The notes beneath the pieces were generated by a model. It was not told the origin of the DNA. It searched no databases and worked only from the letters and a program-made list of their open reading frames with translations. A DNA stretch of 64,000 nucleotides, from NCBI RefSeq assembly GCF_900116615.1, contig NZ_FPBF01000005.1:255552-319551 (forward strand), given 5' to 3'. Below, in pieces: positions 14,883-22,485 of the stretch. The stretch is from Algoriphagus locisalis (GTDB lineage: Bacteria > Bacteroidota > Bacteroidia > Cytophagales > Cyclobacteriaceae). Each line of letters opens with the position of its first letter. The first letter of the stretch is position 1. Both the position numbers and the translations under genes were made by a program.

Positions 14883-16945
14883 TGGATCTTTTAAACGACT
14901 GGATTGCTGAAAGCATTCTTTATGCTACTGGCTGGACACTTGTTCATTCACTCTGGCAACTCGTAATTATTAGCGCGAGCTTTTGGTTGCTTCTAAAAAT
15001 ATTTGGGAAGCAAAGCACCGCTTTCAAGTATAATTTGGGATTGGGCGCTTTGGGTCTGACTTTACTTACAGCACTTGGAACATTCTTTTATGAGCTTTCC
15101 ATTTATACCCCGACTCCATTATTTGAGAGGCTCAATATGGCGTTTGTGCCAGCAGAGAGTTTGAATACCTCATCAGGCTATGAGACCGATGGATTGATCA
15201 ATGTGATTATTGGTTGGATTGAGTTACAATTGCCTCTGTTGGTGAATTTCTGGTTCCTTGGCGCTTTGCTCTTTCTCTTCCGTCTATTCAATAGCCTTTC
15301 GGAAATCAGAACACTTCGTAAATCCTCTACAGATCCTCAGGATTTTCAGTTGGAAAAGACACTATATCGTCTGATGGGCAAAATGGATATCTCTAAAAAT
15401 GTTGAGCTTCGCCTGACTTCCTATTGTGTTTCGCCTGTTACTTTCGGCTACCTCAAACCTATTATTCTTATTCCGGCAGGGCTTATTTTCCAGCTTACTC
15501 CAGTTCAGTTAGAAGCAATTATCGCTCATGAATTGGCACATGTGAAGCGGAACGATTACCTCATCAATCTCTTTCAGTCAGCACTGGAAGTGCTCTTCTT
15601 TTACCATCCTTGTTATTGGTGGATGAACCAGACGGTGAAAGAGCTTAGAGAAAATGCAGCCGATGATTTGGCTGTTCAGGTTGGTGTGGTGCCAAAAGAA
15701 CTTGCCTACAGCTTGGCAGAAGTATTGAATTTTGCAAAGCAAAATCCTCCTGAGCTTGCCTTGGCAGCAGGAAAAAGAAGGAACCCAACTCTTCAAAGAA
15801 TCAAAAGAATTCTGGGCCATCCCGCTCAGACCTATCCTCAAAACCCTATTATTTCTATCCCTATGCTACTAACACTCTTATTAAGCGCTGGCCTGATGGC
15901 TACAGCACAGCAGGACGCTTCCGTCGCTGTTGAGAAAATGAATCCTGTTACAGTTGATGTGAATGCAGAAATGCAGGCAATTGCTGAAGTTGAGAAAAAT
16001 ATCAATGCGAATGTTAACTCAAACATCGATAATAACGTGAATGTATTTCTCGATACGATTATCGACAATGAAGTGAAAAAAGTGGTGATCACTGACGGGA
16101 AGCCAACCTATGTGAACTCCAAAAACCAAATTGTAGAATATCAATACGCCAAGCCGGAGCATGTGCTCATTAAAGGAGACACGATCATTACTAAAGGAGA
16201 TACGGTTATTTTAAAGAGCCGTAAAAAGGGTACTTACGTTTATCACCGGAATGGAGAGATGGTCGTTTTAGATGATATGCCTGAATTAGAGCTTGCCCCA
16301 GTTCCTCCATTCCCAGGGGAAGCTATGGCCCCGGTGATGGATTTTGCCATGGCACCTATGCCACCTATGGAATTTGGGATGGCTCCAGTTCCAGACTTCG
16401 ATATGAGCGAAATGCCTGAGATGGTTTTCGAAATGGGTGATCACCCAATGATTTTTGAATTTGATGGGAAGAATGGTCTTGGTTTTTTCTTCGATGCAGA
16501 TACAATCAAAAACATGACTCCTGAAGAGAAGGAGAAATGGGCAAAAAATGTAGAAAAACGTTCGGCAGAATGGGCAAAAGCAGCTGAATTGAATGCCGCA
16601 AAATGGGAAGCTCATCAAGAAGAATTCGGAGCTAAGATGGAAGAGTGGCAAAAAGCCATGGAACCAAAACTAAAGGAATTCGAGAAGAAAATGGCTGAGT
16701 GGCAAAATGCATACGAGCCAAAGATGAAGGAATTCGAAGCAAAGATGAAAGCTTGGCAGGAATCCAATGAGCCCAAACTGAAGGAGTATGAGGAAAAAAT
16801 GAAGGCTTGGGAAAAAGAAATGCAACCAAAAATGGAAGAATACCAACGCAAAATGGAAGTTTGGCAACAAGAGAATGCCGCGAAAATTGAGGCTTACCAG
16901 AAGAAAATAGAAGAAGAATTAAAGAAAAAAGAAGATAATAAATAG
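14882..16945 (+). CDS. BlaR1-like M56 membrane metallopeptidase with long repeat tail
   Basis: This 687-residue protein has an N-terminal membrane region with four helices (about 1-135 and around 320-345). It carries an M56 zinc motif HELAH (216-220) followed by RENAADDLAV with the third ligand. After the last helix comes a periplasmic region that lacks the penicillin-binding sensor domain of BlaR1. Instead it has a linker rich in IDNNVNVF-like segments, a methionine/proline-rich part (about 475-525) and a coiled-coil tail built of five 18-residue repeats (K-M-x2-W-x4-x-P-K-x2-E-[FY]-x2) starting near residue 585. It is translationally coupled to the BlaI gene. It is a probable signal-transducing antirepressor; the signal is unknown. 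Confidence 0.9.
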   Translation: MDLLNDWIAESILYATGWTLVHSLWQLVIISASFWLLLKIFGKQSTAFKYNLGLGALGLTLLTALGTFFYELSIYTPTPLFERLNMAFVPAESLNTSSGYETDGLINVIIGWIELQLPLLVNFWFLGALLFLFRLFNSLSEIRTLRKSSTDPQDFQLEKTLYRLMGKMDISKNVELRLTSYCVSPVTFGYLKPIILIPAGLIFQLTPVQLEAIIAHELAHVKRNDYLINLFQSALEVLFFYHPCYWWMNQTVKELRENAADDLAVQVGVVPKELAYSLAEVLNFAKQNPPELALAAGKRRNPTLQRIKRILGHPAQTYPQNPIISIPMLLTLLLSAGLMATAQQDASVAVEKMNPVTVDVNAEMQAIAEVEKNINANVNSNIDNNVNVFLDTIIDNEVKKVVITDGKPTYVNSKNQIVEYQYAKPEHVLIKGDTIITKGDTVILKSRKKGTYVYHRNGEMVVLDDMPELELAPVPPFPGEAMAPVMDFAMAPMPPMEFGMAPVPDFDMSEMPEMVFEMGDHPMIFEFDGKNGLGFFFDADTIKNMTPEEKEKWAKNVEKRSAEWAKAAELNAAKWEAHQEEFGAKMEEWQKAMEPKLKEFEKKMAEWQNAYEPKMKEFEAKMKAWQESNEPKLKEYEEKMKAWEKEMQPKMEEYQRKMEVWQQENAAKIEAYQKKIEEELKKKEDNK
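16634..16903 (+). repeat. Five in-frame 54-bp repeats (18-residue units)
   Basis: Within the M56 gene the units KMEEWQ..KEFEK, KMAEWQ..KEFEA, KMKAWQ..KEYEE, KMKAWE..EEYQR and KMEVWQ..EAYQK follow each other with an exact 18-residue period. Eighteen residues make five helical turns, so the tail is probably one long straight helix or coiled coil with a stripe of Trp and Phe/Tyr. Confidence 0.9.
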
Positions 16946-17000
16946 ACCTAAAAATCGTCTTTAATATGCCTAAAAAGGCAATTGTGTGTTGATGCTTTGA

Positions 17001-17031
17001 AAAAGACCTGCCCAATGGACAGGTCTTTTTT
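17001..17031. terminator. Bidirectional terminator between M56 and ligase genes
   Basis: AAAAGACCTG pairs with CAGGTCTTTT around a short loop, with A and T tracts at either side. It lies between convergent genes and suits both directions. Confidence 0.88.
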
Positions 17032-17041
17032 CTTATATTCT

Positions 17042-18640
17042 TTACTTTGGAATCAATGCCTTAAGATCATCAAGGGTGTTTGCCTCTTCTATTGATTTGT
17101 CTTGTCTCCAGCGCAGAATTCTAGGAAAGCGAACTGCAACACCACTTTTATGGCGGTTTGAAAAAGCAATGCCTTCAAATGCCAATTCAAAAACAAGTGT
17201 TGGGGTAACGCTACGAACAGGTCCAAACCGGTCTAAAGTAGTCTTTTTGATGATGCTATCTACTTTCGCAAACTCCGCATCAGTCAAGCCTGAGTATGCT
17301 TTGGCAAAAGTCACTAACTCATTTTCACCTGATTCATTTTTCTGCCAAAGTCCAAAAGTGTAGTCGGTAAATAGGTTTGTCCTTCTTCCATGCCCGCGCA
17401 TAGCATAGGTCAGTACGGCGTCAATTGTCAGCGGATCAGTTTTCCATTTCCACCAATCGCCTTTTTTTCGACCAACCTGATAGGAAGCAGACTTCCTTTT
17501 TAGCATCAAACCTTCGCTGCGTTTCTCTCTTGATAGCGCTCTTTCTGCAGCTACTTCAGCCCAAGAACTGAATTGCATTTGTTCTGAAATATGTAAAGCG
17601 GGATGGTTTGTTTTTTGGATCAAGGCCTCCAAAAGAGCTCTTCTTTCCAAGTAACTCAAAGCCCTAATATCCTCTCCATTATATTCCAGAAGATCATAAG
17701 CTTTAAATATCACAGGCACTTTCTGTAGGATGCTTTTGCTGACATTTTTTCGACCTATTCTAGTCTGAAGATCATTGAACAGCGCAATTTCTCCATCAAT
17801 AAACGCTAAAATTTCCCCATCGATCACTGTACCGGGAGGTAGAAAGTTTACCAAATCTGCGATTTCAGGATATTTATCAGTGACGAGTTCTTCGCCTCTA
17901 GACCAGATGAATATTTCGCCTTTTCTAGCGATGACCTGTCCACGGATTCCGTCCCATTTGTGCTCTGCTACCCAGTCGCTAACATTCCCAAGTTCTTCAA
18001 GTTCGCATTCTAAGGCGTATGCGAGGTAAAATGGATAGGGTTTGGATACATAGGCTTGTTCATTTCTGCCAAAAACTAACTCTTCAAAAGTAGTTTTGGC
18101 GGGATTCCAGTCGCCCATCAATCGATAGGCAAGCTCATCTTGAGGGACAGAAGTGACTTGAGAAAGTGCCTTGGTCATGAGCTTTTGGCTGATCCCTATC
18201 CGGAATGACCCGGTAAGTAATTTTGTGAATACAAATCGGGAATAGTAGTCTAACTGAAGCCACATTTGCTGTACATATTCCTTCTTTTCGAGATCAGATT
18301 TGGGCTTTAATAGCACCAACTCTTCCAGAATTGTACTTAATGTTTTCTCACTGTGATGGGTGTCATTGGGTACTACTAAAGCAATAGATTCAGCCAAATC
18401 TCCCACGATATGATAGCTTTCTTCGAAAAGCCAAAGTGGAATTTCTGCTAGTTCTGCTGCATAAACCCGAAGTAAGGTAGTGTTTACAGGCCGTGGAGGT
18501 CTCCGGTGTGATAGAATTGCCATAGTCCACAGCTTATCTTTTTCATTTGCATCGGCAAAGTATTCAGCTAAAGCTGCGACCTTCTGGTTTGTCTTGTTGG
18601 TTGAGTCCAGCTTTTCTATAAGTTGAGCGAACTTTCTCAT
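17042..18640 (-). CDS. ATP-dependent DNA ligase (repair-type)
   Basis: This 532-residue protein has an N-terminal DNA-binding domain (1-200), the nucleotidyltransferase motif EHKWDGIR with the adenylated Lys228, motif III/IIIa-like DGEILAF and ARG segments, motif V-like EGLMLKRK, and a C-terminal OB-fold (about 400-532). It belongs to the bacterial LigB/LigC-like group that is usually encoded beside a metallo-beta-lactamase exonuclease, a Lhr-like DEXH helicase and a phosphoesterase. Here only the exonuclease gene is adjacent, and it overlaps the ligase start by 4 bases. The enzyme supplements NAD-dependent LigA in DNA repair. Confidence 0.94.
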   Translation of the reverse strand: MRKFAQLIEKLDSTNKTNQKVAALAEYFADANEKDKLWTMAILSHRRPPRPVNTTLLRVYAAELAEIPLWLFEESYHIVGDLAESIALVVPNDTHHSEKTLSTILEELVLLKPKSDLEKKEYVQQMWLQLDYYSRFVFTKLLTGSFRIGISQKLMTKALSQVTSVPQDELAYRLMGDWNPAKTTFEELVFGRNEQAYVSKPYPFYLAYALECELEELGNVSDWVAEHKWDGIRGQVIARKGEIFIWSRGEELVTDKYPEIADLVNFLPPGTVIDGEILAFIDGEIALFNDLQTRIGRKNVSKSILQKVPVIFKAYDLLEYNGEDIRALSYLERRALLEALIQKTNHPALHISEQMQFSSWAEVAAERALSREKRSEGLMLKRKSASYQVGRKKGDWWKWKTDPLTIDAVLTYAMRGHGRRTNLFTDYTFGLWQKNESGENELVTFAKAYSGLTDAEFAKVDSIIKKTTLDRFGPVRSVTPTLVFELAFEGIAFSNRHKSGVAVRFPRILRWRQDKSIEEANTLDDLKALIPK

Positions 18641-19662
18641 GCCAATTGACTGTTTTCTGTGGCTGATGAATCTTCTTTTTCTCCTTCGTAATCGGTGTTT
18701 TCTATACTTGCGTCATACCCAATTTCCCGAAGGTATTTGCTGAAAATATCCGTATATCCGTGAGTGCAAATCACCCGAGTTGCTTCGCTGGCTTTAATAC
18801 TTTGCAATAATCCTTGCCAATCGCAATGGTCAGAAAGCACAAAGCCCTTATCGGTAGCCCTACGTGATCTTGCTCCCCGAAAAGCCATCCACCCGCTACA
18901 GGTTCCCGTCTCAAATGGCACCATCTTTCTCATCCAAGGCGAGCCATGAGCACTTGTTGGAGCGACTACCATATTGCCTCTGATTTCCTTCCCTTCAGTT
19001 TCTTTACTGATTAGATGCGTCTTGGGCATTTCCAGTTGAGGGCGGAGCACCGATGTCATATTTTCTACTGCGCCGTGAGTATATATTTTTCCTATGGAAG
19101 GGTCCAAATGCTTGAGAATCCGCTGAGCTTTTCCAAGCGTATAGCCAAAAAGTATGGAGGTTTTTCCTTCCTCTTTATTGCTTTTCCACCAAGCATTGAT
19201 CTCTTCAAAAACAGTTGCTTGAGGTTTCCATTTGAAAGCAGGCAGTCCAAACGTACATTCGGTGATCATGGTATGGCACTTGATCAACTCGTATGGAGTG
19301 CAAACTCCATCATCTTCAGTTTTGTAGTCTCCGGTGAATACCCAAACTTCACCTTTGTACTCTACCCGTACCTGCGAAGAACCGATGATGTGTCCTGCTG
19401 GATGGAGGCTAAATTTGACCCCATTTATTAGAATAGGCTCGTTCCAGCCGATTCCTTGGACATTGATCTCTCCCAATCTGTGTCGAATGATGGGGATATT
19501 GCTGTGGTGGGTTAAATATTTCTTATGTCCAAACCGAGCATGATCAGAGTGGCCATGGGTAATAATAGCGTTGTTTACCGGTCGCCAAGGATCAATATAG
19601 ACCTGAGCTTTTGGGCAGTAAATCCCCTTTGAATTAAAAATCAATAGATCGCTTTGTTTCAT
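18637..19662 (-). CDS. Ligase-associated DNA exonuclease (metallo-beta-lactamase fold)
   Basis: This 341-residue protein has the HGHSDHAR metal motif (HxHxDH, residues 36-41 region), an AGHIIGSSQV segment, a TGDYKTEDDGVC segment with a metal-bridging Asp, and SDHCDWQGL near the C-terminus. These are signatures of the beta-CASP-like SNM1/Artemis family. The family is known as the exonuclease partner of the following ATP-dependent ligase, and the 4-base overlap supports co-expression. It probably trims DNA ends for repair ligation. It is the first gene of the pair; the helicase and phosphoesterase of the usual four-gene set are not in the window. Confidence 0.93.
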   Translation of the reverse strand: MKQSDLLIFNSKGIYCPKAQVYIDPWRPVNNAIITHGHSDHARFGHKKYLTHHSNIPIIRHRLGEINVQGIGWNEPILINGVKFSLHPAGHIIGSSQVRVEYKGEVWVFTGDYKTEDDGVCTPYELIKCHTMITECTFGLPAFKWKPQATVFEEINAWWKSNKEEGKTSILFGYTLGKAQRILKHLDPSIGKIYTHGAVENMTSVLRPQLEMPKTHLISKETEGKEIRGNMVVAPTSAHGSPWMRKMVPFETGTCSGWMAFRGARSRRATDKGFVLSDHCDWQGLLQSIKASEATRVICTHGYTDIFSKYLREIGYDASIENTDYEGEKEDSSATENSQLA

Positions 19663-20031
19663 TCAGAGGGGGTCAATAAGTACTCGATAAATGTTTCAAT
19701 GATCATTCCATAGCCGATTTTTTTGTGGGCTTCTCTTCAGTAATCAGTTTGTTAACTGTATTTAAGAGAAAAAGTATGTGAGGGTTAAAGAATTGGAAAT
19801 AGAAGATTCAAGAATGGATTTTAAAAGGCAAGCACTTACCTAGAAATATACTCAATTCCTGAATTTGCTTCCCCACTTTGAAGAAACCCCAACCTTGAAA
19901 AAGTCTTTTGATATGCATCAAAAATGGTCTTAAATGGGAATGAAAGGTGTTTTTTGGGTAAACTTTGGCTTTGGCATAAGTTATGGATTTAATGAATGCG
20001 AAAACAATTTTTAACCAAAACAACAACTATT
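19663..20031. other. Divergent intergenic region before csbD
   Basis: These 370 bases lie between the exonuclease gene (minus) and csbD (plus). There is no gene with coding character. A weak sigma-54-like TGGCA-N10-GG pattern at 19972-19987 is discussed as rejected. No other element is recognised. Confidence 0.5.
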
Positions 20032-20223
20032 ATGAGCGCATTTGAAGATAAAGTAAAAGGAAACTGGAACGAGATCAAAGGTAAGTTGAAACAACAATAC
20101 GGTGATTTGACTGACGACGATTTGATGTACGATGAAGGTAAAGCAGACGAGCTTCTAGGAAAAATCCAGAAGAAAACCGGTAAGTCAAAAGATGAAGTAA
20201 AATCCTTTATCGATAATATCTAA
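20032..20223 (+). CDS. CsbD-family stress protein
   Basis: This 63-residue protein reads [21 protein letters not shown], then a [27 protein letters not shown] core, the helical pattern of CsbD. The family is induced in general stress responses; the molecular role is unknown. I chose the ATG at 20032 because the family begins here; an upstream in-frame start (19996) would add a non-conserved stretch. A strong terminator follows. Confidence 0.9.
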   Translation: MSAFEDKVKGNWNEIKGKLKQQYGDLTDDDLMYDEGKADELLGKIQKKTGKSKDEVKSFIDNI

Positions 20224-20250
20224 TTTCAAAAATATTAGAAGATTAATAAA

Positions 20251-20280
20251 AGCGCTCTCAACTCGAGAGTGCTTTTTTTT
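20251..20280 (+). terminator. Terminator of csbD
   Basis: AGCGCTCTC/GAGAGTGCT (one G-U pair) with a 5-base loop is followed by eight T. Confidence 0.92.
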
Positions 20281-20659
20281 GCACAAAACTCAAGATTAAC
20301 TATTGGGTTTTCACGAATGATTTCCGGAAATATCTAGACTATGATTTTATTTTCCGCTGAAATCGTCGGAGTATAAATTTAATATTGGGGCAGAAAATTT
20401 TTCGCTGTGGGTAAATTCCCCACTACAACGTAGTTTTTTAATCTATCAGGGGAAATTGCCCCACTTTTCTTTCGTCTGCCTTCCTCTATTCCCCAAGATA
20501 TTTTTTCATCTGATTATTAAATGGCTAAAACACCCTGTTTTGCCCCGTTTTGGGGAATATCTAACCGCTTTCTAATCAATACAATACCCCTAAAAAATTC
20601 CTTGAATTTTTCAACTATTTATTGGGATGGAACAAAGAATTACCTACTTTTAAGTCAAA
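20281..20659. other. Region upstream of mraZ with three G4/C4 inverted repeats
   Basis: There are no genes here, but three short dyads occur in 150 bases: GTGGG-N6-CCCCAC at 20407-20423, GGGG-N6-CCCC at 20449-20462 and CCCC-N5-GGGG at 20543-20555. Isolated TTGGGG (20386) and CCCCAA (20491) also occur. The TGGGG cores resemble MraZ half-sites, so these could be distal regulator sites. This is inference. Confidence 0.5.
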
Positions 20660-20694
20660 GTGGGAATTTGTGGAGGAAAGTGGTAGAAAGTGGA
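20660..20694 (+). promoter_or_regulatory. MraZ-binding repeat box
   Basis: GTGGG, GTGGA, GTGGT and GTGGA begin at 20660, 20670, 20680 and 20690, that is, four direct repeats with an exact 10-bp period. MraZ is known to bind TGGG-type direct repeats spaced by 10 bp upstream of mraZ. A TACTTTTG -7-like element follows at about 20703-20713, before the mraZ start. Confidence 0.85.
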
Positions 20695-20754
20695 GAGCAT
20701 TTTGCTACTTTTGTCTTTACTACATACTCATCATTTTAAAGAGTTCAAGAATTT

Positions 20755-21189
20755 ATGTTCAGAAGTCAATTCGATTGCAAGCTAGATCCCAAAGGGCGTC
20801 TGGTGTTGCCTGCCAAAATCAAGGCGGCGATACCGGAGGCTAATGGAACTACGCTTATGCTTCGTATGGCTGAAGATAGGTGTTTGGCTCTTTATCCTAT
20901 GGTAGAATACAAAAAACTTGAGAACAAAATCAAGGCGCTTTCCATGCATAACCCTGAGCAGCGCTTGTTGCAGCGGGCTTTTTTCAGTTCGGTAGTGGAC
21001 GTAGAATTGGATAGCACGGGTCGTTTGTTGATACCGAAAGTCTATCTCACTTATGCAGGACTTGAAAAAGATGTAATCGTGGTTGGTAACGGCGGGAGAA
21101 TAGAATTGTGGAACCAGGAAAACCATAGTCAGAATAATATTGAAGATCCGGCGGAGGTTTCAGGCCTGATGGAAAAGTATCTCATTTAA
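20755..21189 (+). CDS. mraZ: Transcriptional regulator MraZ
   Basis: This 144-residue protein has two SpoVT/AbrB-like half domains, each with its DxxGR motif: DPKGRLVLPAK near residue 11 and DSTGRLLIPK near residue 85. MraZ forms an octameric ring that binds direct repeats in its own promoter and represses the division and cell wall cluster. The four-repeat box 60-95 bases upstream fits this. It heads the 15-kb dcw cluster, and rsmH follows after 4 bases. Confidence 0.96.
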   Translation: MFRSQFDCKLDPKGRLVLPAKIKAAIPEANGTTLMLRMAEDRCLALYPMVEYKKLENKIKALSMHNPEQRLLQRAFFSSVVDVELDSTGRLLIPKVYLTYAGLEKDVIVVGNGGRIELWNQENHSQNNIEDPAEVSGLMEKYLI

Positions 21190-21193
21190 TCTC

Positions 21194-22105
21194 ATGACGG
21201 AGTCTATTTACCATATTCCAGTGATGCTAGCCCAATGCACTGAAGGCTTGTCTATTGATCCCAACGGGATCTATGTGGACGTGACTTTCGGTGGAGGAGG
21301 ACATTCCCGTGAGATTCTAAAGCACCTGGACAAAGGGCATTTGTATGCATTTGATCAGGATGTGGATGCAGAAGCAAATATCCCTTCATCGGACAACTTC
21401 ACTTTTATAGCGGCCAATTTCCGGGATTTGAAAAAATACCTAAGGCTTCACGGAGTAAAAAAAGTAGATGGGGTTTTAGCAGACCTGGGAATTTCTTCCC
21501 ATCAGATCGATGAGCCAAGTAGGGGCTTTTCTACCAGATTCAGCGGGAGTTTGGACATGCGCATGAACCAATCGGCAGAGGTTTCTGCCAAAGAGGTTTT
21601 GAATACATACGATGAAGGTCAATTGCACAAGATTCTCGGAATGTATGGAGAGGTGAAAAATGCAAAGACTTTGGCACAAGCAATCGTATCGGAAAGAAAC
21701 TCACAGCCATTTGAGACTACGGAAGGCTTTACTTCCTTTTTGAAAAAATATGCTCCTAGGGGCAAAGACTTTAAATATTACGCTCAGGTTTTTCAGGCGT
21801 TGAGGATAGAAGTAAATGACGAGATGGGCGCTTTGGAAGAGATGCTGCTTGATGCGGTGGAGGTTCTAAAGCCAGATGGCAGATTGGTGGTGATGAGCTA
21901 CCACAGTCTGGAAGATCGCTTGGTTAAAAACCTGATGATCAAAGGCAGATTTCAAGGTGAGGTGGAAAAGGATTTTTATGGAAATCTAATTCGGCCTCTG
22001 GAGCCAATCAGCCGAGGAGCTGTGGTGGCAGATGCAGAAGAAATAGCTTCTAATCCAAGAGCAAGAAGTGCAAAACTCAGAATAGCGAAGAAGACGGAGG
22101 TATGA
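21194..22105 (+). CDS. rsmH: 16S rRNA (cytosine1402-N4)-methyltransferase RsmH
   Basis: This 303-residue S-adenosylmethionine-dependent enzyme shows HIPVMLAQC, DVTFGGGGHSREIL (SAM-binding loop), DLGISSHQID, RGFSTRFSGSLDMRM and SYHSLEDRLVK, all classic MraW/RsmH motifs. It methylates C1402 in the decoding site of 16S rRNA. The length is normal. It overlaps ftsL by 4 bases (ATGA), consistent with translational coupling. Confidence 0.97.
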   Translation: MTESIYHIPVMLAQCTEGLSIDPNGIYVDVTFGGGGHSREILKHLDKGHLYAFDQDVDAEANIPSSDNFTFIAANFRDLKKYLRLHGVKKVDGVLADLGISSHQIDEPSRGFSTRFSGSLDMRMNQSAEVSAKEVLNTYDEGQLHKILGMYGEVKNAKTLAQAIVSERNSQPFETTEGFTSFLKKYAPRGKDFKYYAQVFQALRIEVNDEMGALEEMLLDAVEVLKPDGRLVVMSYHSLEDRLVKNLMIKGRFQGEVEKDFYGNLIRPLEPISRGAVVADAEEIASNPRARSAKLRIAKKTEV

Positions 22106-22485
22106 GCAATAATACATTTAGAAAGAAACTCAAGTCAGGCAACAAGCCAAAAGGAGGTCCTCGAAAATCCATCTTTAGTTGGATAGAAGAGAAGCTCGAT
22201 GTCACCGGGATATTGGGTGAGGGAGTGCCTGTCCAATTGGTTCCGCCAGTTGGATTTGTGGCTTTATTGGCTTTGGTCTATATCTGGAGTAATCACCGTG
22301 CTGAGAATATGGTGCGCAAGATTGAAAAAGCGCAGCAGGAAGTAGAGGACTTACGTGCTGATGTGACTACGCTGGAAGCAGAATACATGCTAAGCAGCAT
22401 GCAGTCAGAAGTGGCTAAGCGTGTAGCTGAACAAGGAATATTTGAACTGAATCAACCACCGATAAAAATCGAGGTAGAAAATTGA
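22102..22485 (+). CDS. ftsL: FtsL-like cell division protein
   Basis: This 127-residue protein has a basic cytoplasmic N-terminus (1-50), one transmembrane helix (VPPVGFVALLALVYIWS, about 50-68) and a periplasmic leucine-zipper-like coiled coil (ENMVRKIEKAQQEVEDLRADVTTLE). It fits FtsL by topology, size and position between rsmH and ftsI; sequence conservation is poor in this family. FtsL recruits and regulates FtsI/FtsW in the divisome. It overlaps both neighbours. Confidence 0.85.
   Translation: MSNNTFRKKLKSGNKPKGGPRKSIFSWIEEKLDVTGILGEGVPVQLVPPVGFVALLALVYIWSNHRAENMVRKIEKAQQEVEDLRADVTTLEAEYMLSSMQSEVAKRVAEQGIFELNQPPIKIEVEN

Noticed and set aside
19972..19987. Sigma-54 promoter for csbD
   Set aside because: TGGCA is present at the -24 position but the -12 dinucleotide is GG rather than GC; one mismatch in the key position leaves it unconvincing.
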